From Helopsaltes ochotensis (taxonomy: Eukaryota > Chordata > Aves > Passeriformes > Locustellidae): a stretch of 64,000 nt of DNA. Position numbers and translations under genes: made by a program. Below, one piece after another: positions 39,241 to 50,965 of this stretch. The notes below the pieces were generated by a model that did not search any database, was not told the DNA's origin, and saw only the letters and a list, made by a program, of their open reading frames with translations. Every line of letters starts with the position of its first letter. Within the stretch, counting starts at the first letter, position 1. The stretch covers positions 1 to 64,000 of the forward strand of contig VXBM01001675.1 in NCBI GenBank assembly GCA_013400155.1, written 5' to 3'.

Positions 39241-41639
39241 CACTCTGTTTCTTTTCTTGAAATCTTTGACAGTGCTGGTAACCCTCATTCATTGATCCTC
39301 TCGGAATCACTAGAAGAGCTTCTGTTACAGTTTTATCTGAAATATGTATACATTTTATTCTAATGTACATATTCTAAAACCTGAAGCCTCAGCCTTAGAT
39401 GATGACATAATTAGTTATTTCCTTAAGAAATTATATTTTAAAATTCAAAATTTAACATGAGAGAAAATCTGTTTCTCGTTTCATAATAGTTGTATATTTT
39501 TTTTAATCTGACACATTCAATCATTAACCATAATTTATGCCCCATAAATGGAAAAGGAACATGTACTATTTGTTTTCATAGAACTTTCCTTGGGTTAACT
39601 GTAGAGGTCCCTGAACATGGAGAATACCTCTGTTTTTTAGAAGTCAGGAAACATTTGTGAACTGAATAATATATATTCTTCTCTTCCCTCCTTGTGGATG
39701 TGTTCTGAACTGTCCTTTATCTGACCATTTTTTCAATCAGAATTCTGATTGCATTTGTTATTCTATAGAAAAATTAGGCATTAAGCACTGTCCTCCATGA
39801 AGCTTTCTCCATACAGACTGACCTCATCAGAGTTTTGTTCCTCTTGTATCTCTTTGAAGTCTTAAAAAAACCAACAAAAGAGAAATAAAGAAACTGAGTC
39901 CATGTACTCTTGAAATATATTAAGAAAGAAAGATACTGAAAGAAAATACTGTGATGTGCTCATAAGAAAAAAAACCCAGAGAAAGAAACCAAAACCCAAA
40001 GTCACAGAAAAATACCATGGTACTTATTTAGCAGGAATACTGTGCAACATTGAAAACATTTCTCCAAGCCATTACATATGATAAAGAGGACTTAGCTCTG
40101 GGCAGCCTGAGCTATAGAGTGCTTACGTTTCACCAAGTACAACAGCAGTTAGAGTGAAAGGAGCACACTGGTAAGGGGATATTCTTTGGTTACTTTACCT
40201 AGTAGTTCATAGGGAAAGATGCTTGGAAGGTCAGGATGTCCAGTGACCTTGCACACGACTGGCCATCTGGGACAGGCAGCTCTGAAGGGATGCTGGCAGG
40301 TTAGCACATCAAAGCAGGACACTCAGGGACTGAGGTGGGTATTCATGCACACACCTAAGATGGATATCTAAAGATAAATCTTCAGTGTGGCCGCACTTTT
40401 GCACAGGACAATTCAGAGAGACCAACAATGGCACAAAACTACATTAAATCTTCTGCTGGCGTTGTCATCAGTTTTTTTGAGAACATTTCCCCAGGGTTAT
40501 ATCACTTTCAGGATTTTCCCCTCTATCAGGGCATCTCCATATCCCAGTCCTGTAATTCAAGCTTCTTTGAAAGGAAGAACCTTTGAGGATTCCAGGGTTA
40601 TTGGTGCTTTTTGGATTTTCAGTCCTGTGATGCACAGATGAAATAGTCAAACAATGTATATTATAATAATAATTATTGAAGTAGCACAGTTTGTAGTTTT
40701 CAATTAAGTTTTCCCTTCTACTGTATATCATTTAAGATGGGCTGTATTGCAGGACTTCTGATCAGAGAAAGACAAGAAGAATAGAGAATTACCAAACCAA
40801 CTCTGCTGGCCAGCCATGAAGATGACTACCCAGAGGGAAGAGGGGTGGACTGAGGAAGAAGGGTGGAGAACAGAGATTCTACAATGGTATTATGCTGGCA
40901 TAGCCCTTTCCTGGAAATCAAGTAACAAAGGATTTTGTGAGCTTCTGTCATTTGCATAAAAAGAAGCACATGTACAGAGTGACAGCTTCTTGGGCCTAAG
41001 GTCCCTTTCCCATTACCAGGGAATGGACACCACATTCTTACTTGATTATTGTTGTATTAAAGTCTTATCCCATATTGTTTACATCCGATGCCTTTTCAGC
41101 ACAGACCATTCTTTTCGTCTCAAAACGTCCCTTTATTTCATGTTCTTTTGTTACGTGATGAGTGGAGACATGTAATACAAACTTTTCATTTTATCCATCT
41201 TTATAGCTGTATTCAGTAACCAAGCTTGATTATTAAATTTGAGCCTTATTCTGCATGAATCTACTCCTGTGCTATGTTCTCAGGCCAAGTCGCCTAAGCA
41301 GACCATAAACCAGATGTGTTTCTTAACTTTTTCAGGACTTAATTTTGCCACTTGGTTTGGATCACAGAGGAGTTTTTAGCCTGCAGTCTTTGATGCCTTA
41401 TGTTTGCCTTCATAAAAATTATATAGAAAGTTATAAAAGAGTGATAAGGCCTTCCAGTTTTACCACCAAATGGAAAAGTTGTCCACACAAAGAATTTATA
41501 ACCATCTTGTAGCAATTTCTAGGATCTAAAATCATTTTAGATGATTATGCATTAGAGATGTTGAAAAGAATGTAAACCTACCAGTTTCTATGCGAGAATC
41601 ATGAGAACCAACTCTGTTTCCCACTTTTATATACCAAAG

Positions 41640-41745
41640 GCCTCTCTTCAAACCCCACTTACATGCTAAGATACATTGACTTCAATAGGACAACTTACGT
41701 GAGTAAGAAAGATTTGAATGAATGAGGGTTTCAGGCATGGGATAT
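41640..41745. mobile_element. MITE-like relic, second type
   Basis: 'ccacttacatgctaagatac', 'attgacttcaataggacaac' and 'ttacgtgagtaagaaagatt' match the core and right arm of another old sauropsid palindromic repeat (pattern CATTGACTTCAATGGGACTACTCACGTGAGTAA followed by a GCAGGATC end). The ends are eroded, so the extents are approximate. Confidence 0.5.
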
Positions 41746-43799
41746 AAGATCAAGAAGCATGAAAGCCTTTTAGTTAATTCACTTCAGCACCACTAATACT
41801 GAGTGACTGGAAAACTTTAGTTATGATTAATGACATTGGGATTTTTTTTTAAAGATAAAGTCAAGAGCCTTTGTAAGACTTTTTGCCTGTTTTTAAAATG
41901 TGATGGATACATTTAAAACATATTAATATTAAAAAATATTACTCATCTAAAAAAGCTTGCATATTCCAAAAAAAATTGGTGAAAGACAGACTTTAAGCCA
42001 AGCTTTCTAGTCATTGAGTGCTGTATGAGAAGCTTCCTTTTGGAAATGGATGTATTTAAAACCGTGAATGCTTCCAGAGTCTTTTGTGTACTTGAATTTT
42101 GTGACAAGATAATAATTTTGTTATATTTTTATCCTGTAAGGGTTAGCAAAAATGTAGCTTGTAGAAAAATGCAATGATTTTAAAAGGAAAACTCAGAAAC
42201 GTTTTTGCTGCTCAGGATTAGAGTGACAAATAGCCTCATGCTAGGCATCTGCACCATCCCCTCATCTTTCATTAATATCCTTTTGGTAGAAAATATCATT
42301 TTTGTCTCAGTAATTTAAATCCACACAAATAAATTATATGAACATAAATTAATAAAAAATAATATGCAGAAGGAAAAATTGCACTAAGCTCTACCTTTGA
42401 TATGATAGTGCTTTCACTTGGGGGTTGCATATAGTTTATTCACAAGAACAACCTCTTTGCACAATAAGTGCTGTTACAACTTCCTGTGATTAGCAAGGCT
42501 GTTTCATGCTCTTAATGATGGCTAAGCAATGGAAATAATAAGGCAATTTACAAATACCGAAACAAAGAGAAGTTGTATTTCCTCACATATGTATGGTGTG
42601 TTCTGATCCATTTATGCTTCTGCTGAGTTCTGCTGAAGCATGAAAAAGGTTGTAAATCATATTTGACATACATCCCATGGGTCAGCCGCCACTCTTCTAA
42701 GAGCACTGAATGGAATGGGAATAACCACTTTTGGAAGCAGAATATGAAAAAGAAATTGTGATGTGCTGTATAAGGCAGAAAACCATCACTTAAAAGTGAT
42801 CGTCAGCTTAAACTCTAGTTGCTTGCACTTCTTTTTTTCAGTCCAGGCAAGGAAATGGTAGAACAGAATGGCAAGGTGGAAATCCTTCATGAACTTTTTT
42901 CATGAACTTGACATGGGATGAGCCCCAGCAGGGTGAGAGACTGCTTCAGGAGCGTAGGGGTTGTGTCAGGGTGTTCATGGAATGGTGATCTAAAGAGAGG
43001 CAACTGGTCCCATCAGTTCTCATTTTTGAGAAACAAGCAACATCTTCCACCATTTAGAACTCGGGGCCCTATTGCTCGCAGCATGGAGGTACATAGTATA
43101 TTTTGTACGTTCATGTGAACGGAAGCCCCTTGAGGAAGTACTGTCGAAAGGGTGAGACATAGCGGCTAATCAGTTCTATTGCTGTTGATTGCACTCGATA
43201 AATTTAGCAATGCAGACCCATTTCTGCCCCTAATGAAGATGATGTCCCAGTCCAGTGGGACTAGGATCAAGCCATGAAGGTGCTTGGTATGCCACCCTCT
43301 CAACCCCATAAGCATATGACGAAGATGCTCTCGCGTACCCAGGCAGAAATGTTATGACATTCAGCGCATCTGCAAATGGAATGGCTGTGTTTGCACCTGC
43401 TCTTTTGTCTAGGCTGCCTTTTCCTATTTCAATCAAGTCCCACCCATGTCCTTTCTTTTCTCTGTCTCTTAGGCATTTGCTATAACCAAGAGAAATGAGC
43501 AGCCTGACGTTTGTTTCCTCAGTAGGAATACAATACCTATGTTGGTATCTGTTGAAGTGGTCAAAAGTAGCGGCAGCAAAAAAAAGGCAACTCCCACAGC
43601 TTGCAAAAGTCATCCACCCTCTCCCTCTGGTCAGACTGACTGTCCATGCCAGGAGTAGGTGACACAAGTTCCTGTGAGAAGCACCTATCCCCCCTTGCCT
43701 TCATGTACTGCTGCCCCTCAAACACCACTATCAGGGTAGAGGGACTTGCACGCATGCATGCTTGCACATGTGTGTATGTGTAACCGTGTATATGTATAT

Positions 43800-44240
43800 T
43801 AATGCATTAACTCATTTGTAGATGAAAAGCAATCAGCAATGTCATGACATCATGGGGGCCTGTAATTGCACATCAATCTGGACTCTGTGCCTTGATCTGC
43901 AGGCTCACATTACTGGCAATAATATTTCTGGTGTAATCATGCATATACTTCGTATTCCTCTGGCCAGGATGAAGCTGTAGGAGCTAATGTATTCTGAGTC
44001 AGACCAACTGCCGCTCATGAAGGGAAAAAAAGACTTGCTTGAGTAACCGTAATAATTGGAAAATTATTTTGATAGCCTGAAACAATCTAATATATTACAG
44101 AATTTTATTAAAATAATATCAAATCAAATTAACTGCTATTCCATAATGAATTAGGTAACAAGGTAGGCAGATATTAATCGGCCTTGGCTCCCAGGCAGGG
44201 GAGCCAGGAATTTATTAGCTCTTGCGGCTTGTGTGAGGGT
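43800..44240. promoter_or_regulatory. Candidate conserved non-coding element
   Basis: A repeat-free stretch with 'gtcatgacatcatggggg', 'cctgtaattgcacatcaatc', 'ggtgtaatcatgcatatact', 'aaattaactgctattcca' and 'gcagatattaatcggcctt'. The 'ttggctcccaggcaggggag' + 'ccaggaattt' part makes a short imperfect hairpin (GGCTCCC ... GGGAGCC). The composition resembles vertebrate enhancers; no alignment was available. Confidence 0.28.
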
Positions 44241-47200
44241 GAAGACAGAAATCAGTATCACAGGCTGCAAGGGAAGCCCCTGAGACAGCTGAGCTTTTAC
44301 TTTTTCCTCACTTTCACTTTATAATCCATCATTAAACACTTGTATTTCTTTTATGTGGGGTCTTATGAAATTTTTAATTTTTTAATTGCTTTGTGATTTA
44401 ATAATGAGGATTTTTGTGCATGTGTGTGTGCATAGCATGTGTAACTCAGCTGCCAATATTAAAATTAACTCACCTTTGTCCACCAATGGCTAACCTTTAT
44501 GGAAGAAAAAAGTAATTTAACAACTTGCCTATTTACCAGCAGAAAGATTGGCAAGTTCATAGGCATTGTGGCATAGATAACAGGGTTTCATTTGCTATGA
44601 GACCTGTCTTGTTCTGTCTTATCTTACTCTATCCTGTCCTGTCCCAAAAAAAGGAATGGAGGTACAGTGGGCAGAAAGCATGGAATAAGAGGCAAAATAG
44701 GATGTAATGTCCTCTAGTAAGATCTTAGTGATAGTTAACACTACTCACCTAGGAAATGATGAGGGTATGCCCTGTATGTTTTGCTGGCATCAGAATTTGC
44801 TATAGTCAGTACTAACTTTATTTCCTGCTGTTTTGTGCAGTCCACTGCTAATTCCTGGCTGGGTGATGGTCCTAGAAGCTGCACGAGTAGCAGAGGGCTG
44901 GAACCTGCGGTTTCTTGTTAGATTTCTGTTTGTGCAGAGAGATAGATGCCCCTTAGTCTGAACTATGACAGGTGAAGGTACAAATCACGCCAGTAGTAGC
45001 AGGAAAGGAGACACTTATTTGATTCAAAAAAAAAAAAAAAAATCTCATGAGAAAAACACCTTTTGGAGCTGGAGCTTATTAAGTCATGACAGTAAGCGAA
45101 TCTGGAGCACTGTGTTCTTGGGAGGCTGGCTGTTTGGGTGTTTGATTGAAAAACAGGAATGGATACAATAACAGAGATGGCAGCAGTGGGTAAATTGAGT
45201 AAGAGAAAACTGTCAGTAAAAGCGGAACTCTCTTTCCTTGGAATAAGCTTATTTGGAGTCCCAGATTTGGAGAACAGGTGAAAAAATTAAGGTGAGAGGA
45301 CAAAATTATGTTTTTGAAATACCCTCTGGATATTTGAAAAGAATGCTGGAGGGGCATATCTGTCTCTGTATCCTGTCCCAGAAGAGAACTGAGGCTTGTT
45401 CATGCGACCTGTCAGCCAAAAGGAGGATAAGAAGCTGTTGTTGCACTTCCACTCAACGTTTTTAAAAATATCTTAAGTTTTGGTTTTCATATATAAAGGC
45501 AATATATAATTTCATATATAGGCATATATGTAAAGGCAAAAGGTGTCCAGGGCTGTTTGCTGCTCCCAGAAGTATCTGAGCAGGGCGAGCTGGGGCCATT
45601 TTTGTGGTCCTGCTAGGGAGGGAGGAGAGGGTGACAGTGGTGATCTTCTGGAACACAAGCTCCCTGTGTCCCACCCCATCTTGCACTCTGCAGTTTTTCC
45701 CATCATTCTGCTCTGTGCCAACCTTACTTAATGAACAATAGGCATTCCCAGCACTGATATTTTGAGAACAACAAAACAGAAAAGCCAGAAGAACAGAAGC
45801 CTCCTGCACCCTTTCTCGACACAGCACAAACTTTGTGCAGTGACTAATGGAGTATATGAAATCTGCATTGAGGAGCAGAATGAGATCAGTCTACTGCACC
45901 TCTCCCAAGCTCACTGCCCAGACCCTGATCAGATGCCTTCAGATCTTGTATTATTGTCACATTTTCTCTTTGGATTATTTTTTTACCTTCTTCTCCCTCA
46001 CTTGGCACTTTCATTTGGACATGGAATTTCTTGAGCATTTCAGAGAATGTCAGGGAGACACTAAAGAGGAGAAGTAATGGAAGCACCTGTCCTTCTGCTA
46101 GGAGCTGGGCAATAGAAAGTAACTTTATTGTCTATGTGCACTAACCATTCCACATGGGTACTAACAAACAAAAGTAGTCACTTCAGGGTGATCTTTTTTT
46201 CTGCCAGACTTGTATTGTTCCTGTGAGAAGAGTGTTATGATGGGCAGGAAGGTGCCTGGATGATGCTGAAATAAAATATGTCGAATTTGCGAAACACTGA
46301 TGAAGTGTATGGTGTAACTGCAGTTGTTACTCAGAACATGTTACTCATGTTCCTTAGAGAGATACATTTTGGGGGATTTTAGTGAAATCACTGCATATTC
46401 CCTGACTACCTTTGGACTAAAAGCCCAGCTATTACCCAGATGAGAATTTCAATTTTGTCCTGACAAATGTAAACAGAGTGTTTTGCTCCAATGACTGTTA
46501 TTGTTCAAACATAAAAGCAGTGCTAAAGAAAAACACTTCTTGGCATTAGAGTTGGATTTGGACTCTCAGCATATAAAAGACATAGAAGAAAGTGGCTCTT
46601 GGATGACATGGGATGTTCAGTGTGTGCTGTAGTGATATCATTTATGACAATTCATACCTTGCTACTTCTGTTTGCCTGCAGGACTTTCATGATAGTCATT
46701 TCTGGACATGACAATCTACACTTCCACAAAGGAGATTGCACTAGGAATGGCTTTCTGGTAGGCTGAGGACACAGCTCCTTAAACTTTCCTATCCTCCAGC
46801 CCGCATTTCACAAGTCATAGCTCTAAGCTGAGAGCCATGAGGTAAATACTGTTGGTTCAGAGGACAGGGCTGGTGTGAGATGCTGGATGCTGGACACATG
46901 TTGAAGCCGATACAGGCCAGTGCAGCACTGCGGAGCAGGGCTGGGAAAGCTCCAGTGGGGGTCCCTGGGATGTCTCCTTCCTCAGTTTTCCCAGCAGCCT
47001 CATGCTGGCCCTGTTCAGCTCTTGGCCATGTAGCAGAAACCTCAAGGGCCACACAGGACGCAATACTGGCACTTGAGAGTTCCCAGCTGTCAGGCAGCTC
47101 CCATCGTGTCTTAAAGAAATATGTAAGAATATTCTAAGGTATTAACACTTATACTTTGGAGGTGCAGTAATATGTGAATCTTCTATTTGTCATAATTTGC

Positions 47201-48716
47201 ATGTAAAGAAGTCCAAATCAAAATTTCAACTCCTTTGTTGATAAGTTACTTCTAAGGGAATGGGATCTGATTTATACAAGTCCACTGCTTAGGGAGATAA
47301 ATAAGAGGCCTTAAGTTAGGAATAAGGGGAATAAATGTCAAATGCATAATGGTTGAGATGCATGTCAGGACAAATTGGCTTTTTTGTCTGTATCCTTTTA
47401 TAGAAATAGTGAGTTTAAAAAGTTACAGTATGGTGGTATTAAAGGGAATATTTTTATTAAATACAATGTCATTGACTGAATTGATGCACAAGTGGGAATA
47501 GTAGACACTGATTAAAACTAGTTAATGGTAGATTTTGTTTTTGCCATCTCCTTCCAAAAGTTAAGAGACAATTTGGGTTTGCCTGCTTTGGGAGCTACAC
47601 AAAGGTGAGAAGGTTTGTTTCAGCCTGATGGAGATGAGAGAATAACAGAAGGCTTCTAGGGGATTAGTGATGGAGATTTGGGAGGCATCTGCCTGGGGAT
47701 CTGAATGTGTTAGCTCTCCCAGGGCCCACAAAACTGAAGTCTGGACTGGGCTCAAATTATGTTTCACACAATTCAGTTTGAGCTCTCTGTTTCTAACCCC
47801 TTTGAGCTCTCTTTGGGGTTTAGAGTGAATTTAAATGCAATAAAGCCTCCAGACTCTACCTAAACAAATTATTTTCTCAATTCTTGCCTCTTGTATTTCA
47901 TTCCTAACTTACCTCATTCTGTTTCTTGCACAAAGCATTCAGGTCACAAATGCAACTTCTACAAAGAATATTAAATCTCTCTTCAAATACCACCAGATGG
48001 ATGACTGAAGGGTAAGGTAAAAAGCAATGAAACCCATTCATGTTGGTGTGAAATCCCATCAGTCCCAAAGTTTCTGAAGCTTCTTCCTGTTTGCTGCTTA
48101 TTCATTAGCCCATCTGATACAAGTAATTTCAGCTTGGTTCCTATTAAGTATAATCCAAAGGCACCATCACAAGACCTCTGTGCAAGCTGAGCCAGGCAGC
48201 ACTGAGCTGCTGGTCTACAGAAGGGCATGAACAGCCTCTCTCTCAGCTGTGGACCCAGTTGTTAACTGCAGCAGCTGCAACTGTTAGCTCCTGCACTGGT
48301 CCCCTTGGTTGCACAAATACCATCCCACCACAGCTGGATCAAGCGCAGGAGAAACACAATCTCTGAGGCTGCGGTTGTGGAAAGCTCTGACCAAGCTTAT
48401 ATTAGCAGATGGATTGCATCTTGGTGGGTTGCACCTTCCTGTGATAAAAGGGGCCTGAAATGACCAGTGTAATGATGTGCTGAAGCAAGTAGTCAATAGA
48501 ATTAGTCAGGTGTTAAAAACTGGTGGATTATTTAGGTATCTTGGAAGCTGTGCATCTTTCAGCAGTGGAACATGTCTGTCCTGGCTGTTGTTGCTGTAAT
48601 GCTGTCAGTGGCCATTTTGTTTGCCTTCTGCAAGCTTCAGGGTTCCATTAGGATAATGAGTGGAATATAATGTGCTTGACTGATGCATTGCCATAAAGGG
48701 ATAGTGCTTTAAAAAT

Positions 48717-48865
48717 GAGCCTGAATTCTCACTTACATTGAGGCTATTTTACATCATTCTGGCAAGCACAAGAGGTCTTTCAAGTGGGCGTAGAAGTAAC
48801 TTATGGCCCATTTACACAGCCAGATCAGTGTGAAGTGACCTTCATGTAAATGACAACCAGGTCCC
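48717..48865. mobile_element. Palindromic MITE-like element, 149 bp
   Basis: The left end 'gagcctgaattctcacttac' (48717-48736) pairs with the right end 48844-48865, whose reverse complement is 'gggacctggttgtcatttac'. The shared core is G-CCTG-TTNTCA-TTACAT. Inside, 'acatcattctggcaagcaca', 'tcaagtgggcgtagaagtaa', 'ggcccatttacacagcca' and 'gatcagtgtgaagtgacctt' follow a pattern I know from sauropsid genomes as a palindromic interspersed repeat (Chompy-like MITE). It has no coding capacity. A clear target-site duplication was not found. Confidence 0.6.
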
Positions 48866-49049
48866 AAATCGTTAAGTTACTTTTTTTAAAGATCCAAGTT
48901 GGCCGAGGATGCTTTGAGAGGGGAAGTGAAGTGTTTTTCTTTCTTTTTTTTTCTTCTCAAATTAGTCAAATGAGGTTGATCGCTTTAAAGGATGGAAGAG
49001 TTCACCACGGCTCCAGAAAAACATCAAGTATGAGAGCCTAGATTATGTC

Positions 49050-49320
49050 AGAAGACATGCAGCAGCCCACGCATTAGACTTGAAATCTGTGCTCGCACCT
49101 GCCCCGACTCATTTTTTTTCCCTTTGCATTTATTGAGATGACACAATGTCAACAGAATTCTGCAAACTTTATGACAAAATTGTGACAGATCTGCAATGGC
49201 AGAATGACTTATGGAAATGTTGAAGTGGCTTCTCAATCAAGCCTCAGGATAGCTTGTGACTCCATTGTCTTAGAGGTCAAAAGTCAGACTCCACCAAGGA
49301 AAGACATCACTTGATTCTGG
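49050..49320. promoter_or_regulatory. Candidate conserved non-coding element
   Basis: Unique sequence with 'ccctttgcatttattgagat' (octamer-like TTTGCAT), 'gacacaatgtcaacagaatt' and 'gacaaaattgtgacagatct', the last with repeated TGTCA/TGACA half-sites that could bind TALE homeodomain factors. No repeat and no coding frame are supported. Confidence 0.22.
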
Positions 49321-50701
49321 TCCAATTTCCTGCCATATGCTGGAGGTGGGAGGGGAGAATCAAGGCTTTTAATTGCTCGATCCCTGTGTTTTCTCATCTG
49401 CATTCCCCAGCTAAAAATGCTTTCCATAGCACACTCCATTGTTTGCAATGTGGTCTGATAAGTCCTTAAAATGCTTCAGATCTGATTCCTTGTGTTCTTC
49501 ACACTTTAAATTCATTTGTTGTTGCCCAGAACAAAGCAATGGACTGCCATGGACATAAGCAGGGAGGTAATATTGGGTTGGTAGTTACATCTGCTACAGG
49601 AACACGGTTTAGAGGAGGGGAAGGGGACATGAGGAAGCAGAATCAATTTCTTTCTCATTCTCAGTTCTTCGTTACTGAGTGTGCAAGTAATATTTATCCT
49701 TTGAAGAAAACCTTCAGCTTTCCCCCTCACCATTCTGGTCACAGGACACATCTGGTGATGGGCTATCAGGTCATCATCCATTTATTCCAGAACATTTTTC
49801 TCAACACAGTTACCAAGTCCAAATCTTTTCAGATCTGCATGCATCACCTTTCTACCCTGACTTCTCCAAAAAGCAAATAGAAAACCCTCTTGTGACTACA
49901 AACCTCATAACAGAGGAATAGGGATGAGATGCTTGGCAGTGCAAAGGCACTACCATGAGGGATGGGGACCAGACAGATGGACAGCTGCCAGCAGTTCACA
50001 CTGTAATAATGGGCTCAGCAACAGAGATAAACCCAAAAAATCAGCCAAATAAAGCACCCTGATCACCTGCCTGTTTCTGCCACTGTCTCTGGAACCTCAA
50101 AGAGGGTATTGCACCTAAGGCACATTATGTGTGGTTCCACATTGAGTGCTGAAGAAATATTTGGAGAGATAAAGTTACCTAGTTTTCAGGCAACATTAGG
50201 AAATGCTCCTTTATTTCCATTCCCAGCAACCTCAGTTCACCAGCAGACTTTGGTACTGAGATGCAATGAAAGGGAAAGCTGTGAGTGTAACACACTTCAG
50301 TGACTTTCCATGATATGAAACTCTTCACAGTTCACTGAAAGAGCTTAAGGAAACTCAGATGCTTCTGCACAACTTTAGTGTGGCAGGCAGATACCATGAC
50401 TGCAGCTTGTTTATATTTCATGACTGTAACATTATGGTACCATTTGTTTATTTAAAGATGAACTTCCATGCTCAGTCAAACTTTAGACACATTATTTAAA
50501 CATAAGCCAATTTACCAATCATGTATCTACGGCTATTTTTCTCCATAAATACTTAATAATTGAAGATAAATGTTTGTAAACAAGACTTTTTTCCTCAACA
50601 TTCACTTTCTTCTCGTGCTCATTCATACTAAAAGGTCATCGTAAGCTTCTAGTTTTCATATTTTATTTTGGAATGTCTTTTATTTTCTTTGGGAATTACA
50701 G

Positions 50702-50965
50702 CATCATAGAATGGTTTGGGTTGGAATGGACCTTAAAGGTCATTTGCTTTCAACCACTCTGCCACAGGCAGGAACATTTTTCACTAGGCCAAGTTGCTCA
50801 CAGCCCCATCTAGCCGGTCACTGAGCACTTCCAGGTATGGCGCATCCACAACTTCTCTGAGCAACGTGTTCCAGTGCCTCATCACCCTCCAAGTAAAGAC
50901 TATCTTCTAATATCTAATCCAAACCTGCTCTGTTTCAATTTAAAGCCATTTATGTCTATGACCAA
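50702..50965 (-). mobile_element. CR1 LINE 3' fragment
   Basis: The block opens with 'catcatagaatggtttgggt' and proceeds through 'ggaccttaaaggtcat', 'aagttgctcacagccccatc', 'cacaacttctctgagcaacg' and 'ttccagtgcctcatcaccct', ending at about 'taaagccatttatg'. This is the reverse complement of the terminal ~260 bases of an avian CR1, so the element is on the minus strand and strongly 5'-truncated. Only 3' UTR and the extreme end of ORF2 remain. It is non-coding and inert. Confidence 0.92.

Larger units (their letters stand above)
32756..50701. other. Gene-free DNA, about 18 kb
   Basis: Contains the MITE and SINE relics listed separately (36560, 39150, 41640, 48717), two candidate regulatory blocks and simple repeats. 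The longest frames are 145 codons (minus, 43230-43667), 133 (plus, 35998-36399), 121 (minus, 45462-45827), 119 (plus, 38540-38899) and 113 (plus, 49539-49880). None carries a domain, signal peptide pattern or paired splice-site structure that I can defend. The patch at 43000-43400 keeps several CpGs. Confidence 0.7.

Noticed and set aside
43230..43667. 145-codon minus-strand frame
   Set aside because: No recognisable domain; the region has retained CpGs and higher GC, which lengthens chance frames.
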